DNA from: Prado023 sp963700395
Lineage (GTDB): Bacteria > Actinomycetota > Actinomycetes > S36-B12 > CAIYMF01
Assembly (NCBI GenBank): GCA_963700395.1
Contig: CAVOXI010000001.1
Location: forward strand, 620,001-684,000
Reading direction: 5' to 3'
DNA length: 64,000 bases
Part shown: positions 59,898 to 64,000 of the stretch, piece by piece
Numbering within the stretch: the first letter of the stretch is position 1
How the letters are laid out: each line of letters opens with the position of its first letter
The notes under the pieces: model-generated
The model's input: the letters and a program-made list of their open reading frames with translations, nothing else
Told to the model about the DNA's origin: nothing
Databases searched by the model: none
Made by a program: the position numbers and the translations under genes

Positions 59898-61617
59898 TCA
59901 GTGCCGTCCGGACATTCGGGTGAAGTCCTCGACGTGGTGGCACTTCTCGAGGGCGGTGTCGTAGCTGATCCGACCTGCGCGAACCAGCTCCGCGAGGTTC
60001 TGGTCCAGTGTGTGCATCCCATGGGTTGCGCCGGCCTGGAGCGCCGAGTAGATCTGGTGGGTCTTGCCCTCGCGGATCAGGTTGCGGATGGCCGGGGTGG
60101 CCATGAGCACCTCGGTCGCCGCCACCCGGCCTCGGCCGTCGGCGGTCTTGCACAGGGTCTGGCAGACGATCCCCTGCAGCGTGCCTGCCAGCTGCTGGCG
60201 GATCTGCTGCTGCTGGCTCGGCGGGAAGACGTCGATCACGCGGTCGATGGTCTGCGCAGCGTCCTGCGTGTGGAGGGTCGCGAACACCAGGTGGCCGGTC
60301 TCAGCGGCGGTGAGCGCCACCTGGATCGTCTCGAGGTCGCGCATCTCGCCGACGAGGATGATGTCGGGGTCCTGCCGGAGCACGTGCTTGAGCGCGTTGG
60401 CGAACGAGTACGTGTCCTCGCCGACCTCGCGCTGGTTCACCAGGCAGCTCTTGTGCTGGTGGAGGAACTCGATGGGGTCCTCGACGGTCATGATGTGCTC
60501 GCACCTGGTCCTGTTCGCCAGGTCGACCATGGCTGCCAGGGTCGTGGACTTGCCCGATCCTGTCGGACCTGTGACCAGCACGAAGCCGCGTGGCAGGGCT
60601 GCGAAGTTCCCGAGCACCGGAGGCATGCCCAATGACTCGAGGCTCTTGATCTCGAACGGGATCACGCGGAAGGCCGCACCCAGGGAGTCGCGCTGGCGGT
60701 ACAGGTTGACCCGGAAGCGCGCCACCTCGGGCAGGGCGTAGGAGAAGTCCAGCTCGAGGGTCTCCTCGAAGCGCTCCCGCTGCTGCTGGGTCACGATCGA
60801 GTACATGATCCGCTGGATGGTGTCGGGGTCCAGCTTGTCGGTGTTGGGGATCGGGCGCAGGCTTCCGTCCACGCGGACCGTTGGGGGGGCACCGGCGGTG
60901 AGGTGCAGGTCGGAGCCCCGCATCTCCATCATGGTGATGAGGGCCTCGGCGAGCGAGAAGTCGTCCAGCCGGACCTCGTCCTCGGTGGAGATCCGCGCGT
61001 AGGCCGAAGCCTCCGACTCGGCGATCCGGACCTCGGGGATGGGCATCAGGCTCGGGCTCAAGGGAGCGAGGCCGACGTCGGCGCCGCGCACGTCCGGGGC
61101 AAGCCCGGGGACTGGCTGGTGGGTGGGAGCGGGTGGCATCGGAGGGGCCATCCCACCGGCAGGCGACGCGTAGGCGCCAGGTGTGGGGGGTTGGTAGGTC
61201 TGCGCTGGGCCGTAGTTCATCGCCGGTGCCGCCGAGGGCGGGCCTGCCGGGTGGCCGACCGCCGGATCCGCCCAAGTCACGGGAGCGGCGGGACCTGATG
61301 GAGGGGTGGGGGCGGGCGGGGCTGCGAGGCGAGCGGAGGAGGGCCGAAGCGGCGGCCGCCGGAGGCACGGGAGCCGAAGCCGCCCGGGCGTACGGAGCAG
61401 GCCCACCGGGCACCGCAACCGCAGGCGCCACCGGACCACTGCCCCAGCGCAGGTCGCCCGCCAGCGGCCCACTCTGCGGGCCAGGCGACTGTGGGGCCAC
61501 CCCGGGGATGAGCTCGTCCATGATCCCTCCGCGCATCGTCGCTGCAGGGCATACGCCCTCTGCGTGCTGCATCGGAGCCTGGGGCCCGGCAACTTGAGCA
61601 ACCGGCCCGACAGTCAC
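59898..61617 (-). pseudogene. pilT: Twitching motility ATPase PilT with long N-terminal extension, one frameshift
   Basis: Retraction ATPase. GTG 61617 overlaps the pilB stop (GTGA). The first 100 or so residues (MTVGPVAQVAGPQAPMQ on) and the rest lie in different frames, joined near 61315. The PilT core begins near residue 215 (MMEMRGSDLHLTAGAPPTVR) with Walker A VTGPTGSGKSTTLA, Asp box DPDIILVGEMRDLE and His box LVFATLHTQDAAQ. The extension of about 200 residues is Pro/Ala-rich, unlike typical PilT of about 350 residues. Confidence 0.9.
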
Positions 61618-63281
61618 ACCACCACGCGCAGGATCTCGTCCAGCGACGTGATCCCCTTGCGCACCTTGTGCATCCCGTCCAGGCGCAGCGAGACCATGCC
61701 CTCGGCATGCGCGACGTTCTCGATCGCAGCCGACGACGCCCGCTCGACGGTGAGCTGCTCAACGGCCTCGCTGACGCTCATCACCTCGTGCAGCGCGACC
61801 CGACCCTTGTACCCGGTCTTGGCGCACGCACCACACCCGACGGCCCGGTACAGGATGGGCACCTGCAGCTCGGGATTCCATGGGTACCGCGCGGCAATGA
61901 GCGTCTCGGGGGTCGGGGTGTAGGGCTCCTTGCACTTGCTGCACAGCCGTCGTGCCAGCCGCTGGGCCAGGACGCAGTCCAGGGCCGACCCGACGAGGAA
62001 CGGCTCGATGCCCATCTCGATGAGGCGCGTCACTGCCGAGGGGGCGTCGTTCGTGTGCAGGGTCGCGAGCACGAGGTGACCCGTGAGGGAGGCCTCGATC
62101 GCGATCTGGGCGGTCTCGTGGTCGCGGATCTCCCCGATGAGGACCACATCGGGGTCCGCACGGAGGATGGACCGCAGCGCGGCGGCGAACGTCAGCCCGG
62201 CCTTCGCGTTGGTCTGCACCTGGTTGATCCCCGCGAGTCGGTACTCGACCGGGTCCTCGACAGTGATGATGTTGACCTCAGGCTTGTTGATCTGGTTCAG
62301 CGTCGAGTACAGGGTGGTCGACTTCCCGGAACCGGTGGGCCCAGTGACCAGGATCATCCCGTAGGGCTTCATGTAGCTGGTCCGGTAGCGGTCGAAGTTG
62401 CCGCCGGTGAAGCCGAGATCCTTCAGGTCCAGCATCGCGGTGGAGTTGTCCAGGATGCGCATCACGACCTTCTCGCCCCACACGGTGGGCAGGGTGGCCA
62501 CGCGCAGGTCCACCTTGCGGCCGTAGGCGTTGACCGACAGCCGGCCGTCCTGGGGGATGCGCCGTTCGGCGATGTTGATGTCGGCCATGATCTTCAACCG
62601 GCTGGTGACACCGGACTGGATCTGCTTGGGCGAGCGCATCATCTCGTGCAGCACGCCATCGATGCGGAAGCGCACCCGAACGTCATGCTCAGTGGGCTCG
62701 ATGTGGATGTCCGAGGCGCCGTCCTGGATCCCCTGGGTGATCAGCAGGTTCACGAACTTGACGATCGGCGCGTCCTCGACGACCTCCTTGATCCGGGTCA
62801 GGTCCTCCTCGTCGGTGTTGCGGACCTCGATGGCCGTGCTGAGGCTGTCGAGCTCATCGCCGGCGCGGTACGCGCGTGCGATCGCCGCCATCACATCACC
62901 GCGGGTCGAGACGACCGGCTTGAGGTCGACCTTGGCCATCGTGCGCACGTCGTCGAGCGCGATGACGTTGGCCGGGTCGGCCATCGCGATGACCAGCTTG
63001 CCCTCGACGAAACGGACCGGCACGAGCATGTGCCGGCGGCACACCGCCCCCGGGACGAGGGCTGATGCCGAGGGGTCGATCAGCGCGTCGCCGAGATCGA
63101 TGTAGTCGAGGCCGATCTGGGCGGCCAGCGCGCGGACCAGGTCAGCCTCAGTGAGCACGCCCTGGTCCACCAGGACGCGGCCCATGCTTCGCCCGACCCG
63201 GCGCTGCTCCTGACCTGCTTCATAGACCTGTTCGGGCGTGGCCAGGCCGCGCTCGAGCAGGACATCTCCCAGTTGCTTCAC
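61614..63281 (-). CDS. pilB: Pilus extension ATPase PilB (GspE family)
   Basis: 555 residues, intact. N-terminal MshEN/T2SSE_N domain (LGDVLLERGLATPEQVYEAG, DYIDLGDALIDPSASALVP), then the hexameric ATPase: Walker A VTGPTGSGKSTTLY, Asp box DPDVVLIGEIRDHET, His box LVLATLHTNDAPSAV, and the zinc tetracysteine CSKC with CGACAKTGYKGR. First gene of the pilB-pilT-pilC run. MshEN domains can bind cyclic di-GMP, though key residues were not checked. Confidence 0.96.
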   Translation of the reverse strand: MKQLGDVLLERGLATPEQVYEAGQEQRRVGRSMGRVLVDQGVLTEADLVRALAAQIGLDYIDLGDALIDPSASALVPGAVCRRHMLVPVRFVEGKLVIAMADPANVIALDDVRTMAKVDLKPVVSTRGDVMAAIARAYRAGDELDSLSTAIEVRNTDEEDLTRIKEVVEDAPIVKFVNLLITQGIQDGASDIHIEPTEHDVRVRFRIDGVLHEMMRSPKQIQSGVTSRLKIMADINIAERRIPQDGRLSVNAYGRKVDLRVATLPTVWGEKVVMRILDNSTAMLDLKDLGFTGGNFDRYRTSYMKPYGMILVTGPTGSGKSTTLYSTLNQINKPEVNIITVEDPVEYRLAGINQVQTNAKAGLTFAAALRSILRADPDVVLIGEIRDHETAQIAIEASLTGHLVLATLHTNDAPSAVTRLIEMGIEPFLVGSALDCVLAQRLARRLCSKCKEPYTPTPETLIAARYPWNPELQVPILYRAVGCGACAKTGYKGRVALHEVMSVSEAVEQLTVERASSAAIENVAHAEGMVSLRLDGMHKVRKGITSLDEILRVVV

Positions 63282-63354
63282 GGCCCACGCTCCCCCGCGG
63301 GTCCCCGCACGACTTCTGCCGGGCCCCGGGCCACCCCATGGGGCGGCCCAGCCA

Positions 63355-64000
63355 TCAGAGTCCTCGCACGCTTGACATCAGGTGCGCGAGCAACCCGCCA
63401 GCGAGGGGATCGGGTGCCGACTCCTGCTGCGGCTCCTCGACCGACGCGGGTTGAGCGACCTGCGCCTCCACCGTCGCCCACGCGGGCTCCACCACGGCCG
63501 CATGTGCTCCCGTGGCCTGGTCGAGGGGCTCGGGCATCACTGCGCTGTCGCCGGCGTCCCGGGGCTGGGGGACGAACTGCTCGACCTCGGGGGTGTCAGC
63601 GAACGCGGGCAAGGTCCCACGGCCCTCTACGAACCCCGACGCGGGAGCCAGCGGCACCGGAGCCGCCGCGGTGTGGCCGTGGCTGGCAATGTCCTCGACC
63701 ATGTCGGCGAAGCCCTGCCCGTCGAAGGAGGCAGGCTTCGTAGCGACCACGGGGGCGGCGCCGAGACCCATCTCCTGCGCCCACGGGGACCATGCGAACG
63801 GCTCGACCACTGGCTCGACTGCCGGCTCCACCACCACGGTGGCCTCGGCTGCGGGGAGATCCTGGACCGGGGGCTCAACGACGAATGACGGGGCGTCCGG
63901 CGCAGGCAACCACTGGATGCCATCGACTTCCGGGCCACCCAGTTCACTGACTGGCTCGACGTCGTAGGCGGCCGGGGCGAACGACACAGGCACGGGTTCG
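63355..64000 (-). CDS. C-terminal part of an acidic, Ala/Pro/Val-rich protein of unknown function (partial)
   Basis: The frame is open to the right edge, so the start lies outside. The visible 215 residues are low complexity (ATVVVEPAVEPVVEPFAWSP, ASVEEPQQESAPDPL) without membrane helices, ending GGLLAHLMSSVRGL. No domain is recognised. It lies 73 bases upstream of pilB on the same strand and is probably the preceding gene of the pilus operon. Confidence 0.5.
   Translation of the reverse strand, partial: EPVPVSFAPAAYDVEPVSELGGPEVDGIQWLPAPDAPSFVVEPPVQDLPAAEATVVVEPAVEPVVEPFAWSPWAQEMGLGAAPVVATKPASFDGQGFADMVEDIASHGHTAAAPVPLAPASGFVEGRGTLPAFADTPEVEQFVPQPRDAGDSAVMPEPLDQATGAHAAVVEPAWATVEAQVAQPASVEEPQQESAPDPLAGGLLAHLMSSVRGL

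Overview
The window is high-GC, gene-dense DNA from an actinobacterium. RbpA, WhiA, a PdtaR-type ANTAR response regulator, an EF-P with the PGKGP loop and the gene orders whiA-yvcK-rapZ-uvrC, tpiA-secG-rbpA and efp-aroQ-aroB-aroK-aroC all point to class Actinomycetes. I cannot name a genus.

Layout. (1) 1-6.0 kb: tail of a probable histidine kinase, ctaB (heme O synthesis) divergent from tkt, then rbpA, secG, tpiA and pgk on the minus strand; no gap gene, and no tal/zwf/opcA block next to tkt. (2) 6.1-19.2 kb: whiA-yvcK-rapZ-uvrC with 4-10 base overlaps, a Rieske lipoprotein, uvrA, a TerC-family protein, uvrB, a PAP2 phosphatase and coaE. (3) 19.3-23.8 kb: a MOP-superfamily flippase, a repeat-rich spacer, rpsA and a frameshifted methyltransferase. 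(4) 23.8-31.2 kb, an envelope block: a Leu/Gly heptad-repeat surface protein with a small membrane partner, two tandem alpha/beta-hydrolase lipoproteins and a DUF3068 protein. (5) 31.2-35.4 kb: polA, a hotdog thioesterase and a DUF554 protein. (6) 35.6-41.6 kb: a complete but heavily frameshifted livK-H-M-G-F branched-chain amino acid ABC transporter behind pdtaR. (7) 41.8-46.4 kb: a tRNA with Leu anticodon, nusB, efp and the shikimate genes aroQ/B/K/C. (8) 46.4-64 kb: a type IV pilus locus, in transcription order pilB, pilT, pilC, a small membrane protein, major pilin, a polytopic possible glycosyltransferase, three minor pilins (one very large, with a fibronectin type III domain), pilD, pilM, pilN, pilO and a PilP-like protein.

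Two features run through the window. Many gene ends carry long, nearly perfect stem-loops, mostly without a T tract. Frame disruptions are common and uneven: long housekeeping genes (uvrA, uvrB, uvrC, polA, rpsA, aroC, pilB) read through cleanly, while liv, the minor pilins and the heptad-repeat protein are broken many times although the protein sequence continues across frames. This looks like consensus errors or strain mixing in a draft assembly, possibly real decay. Disrupted genes are listed at their reconstructed full extent.
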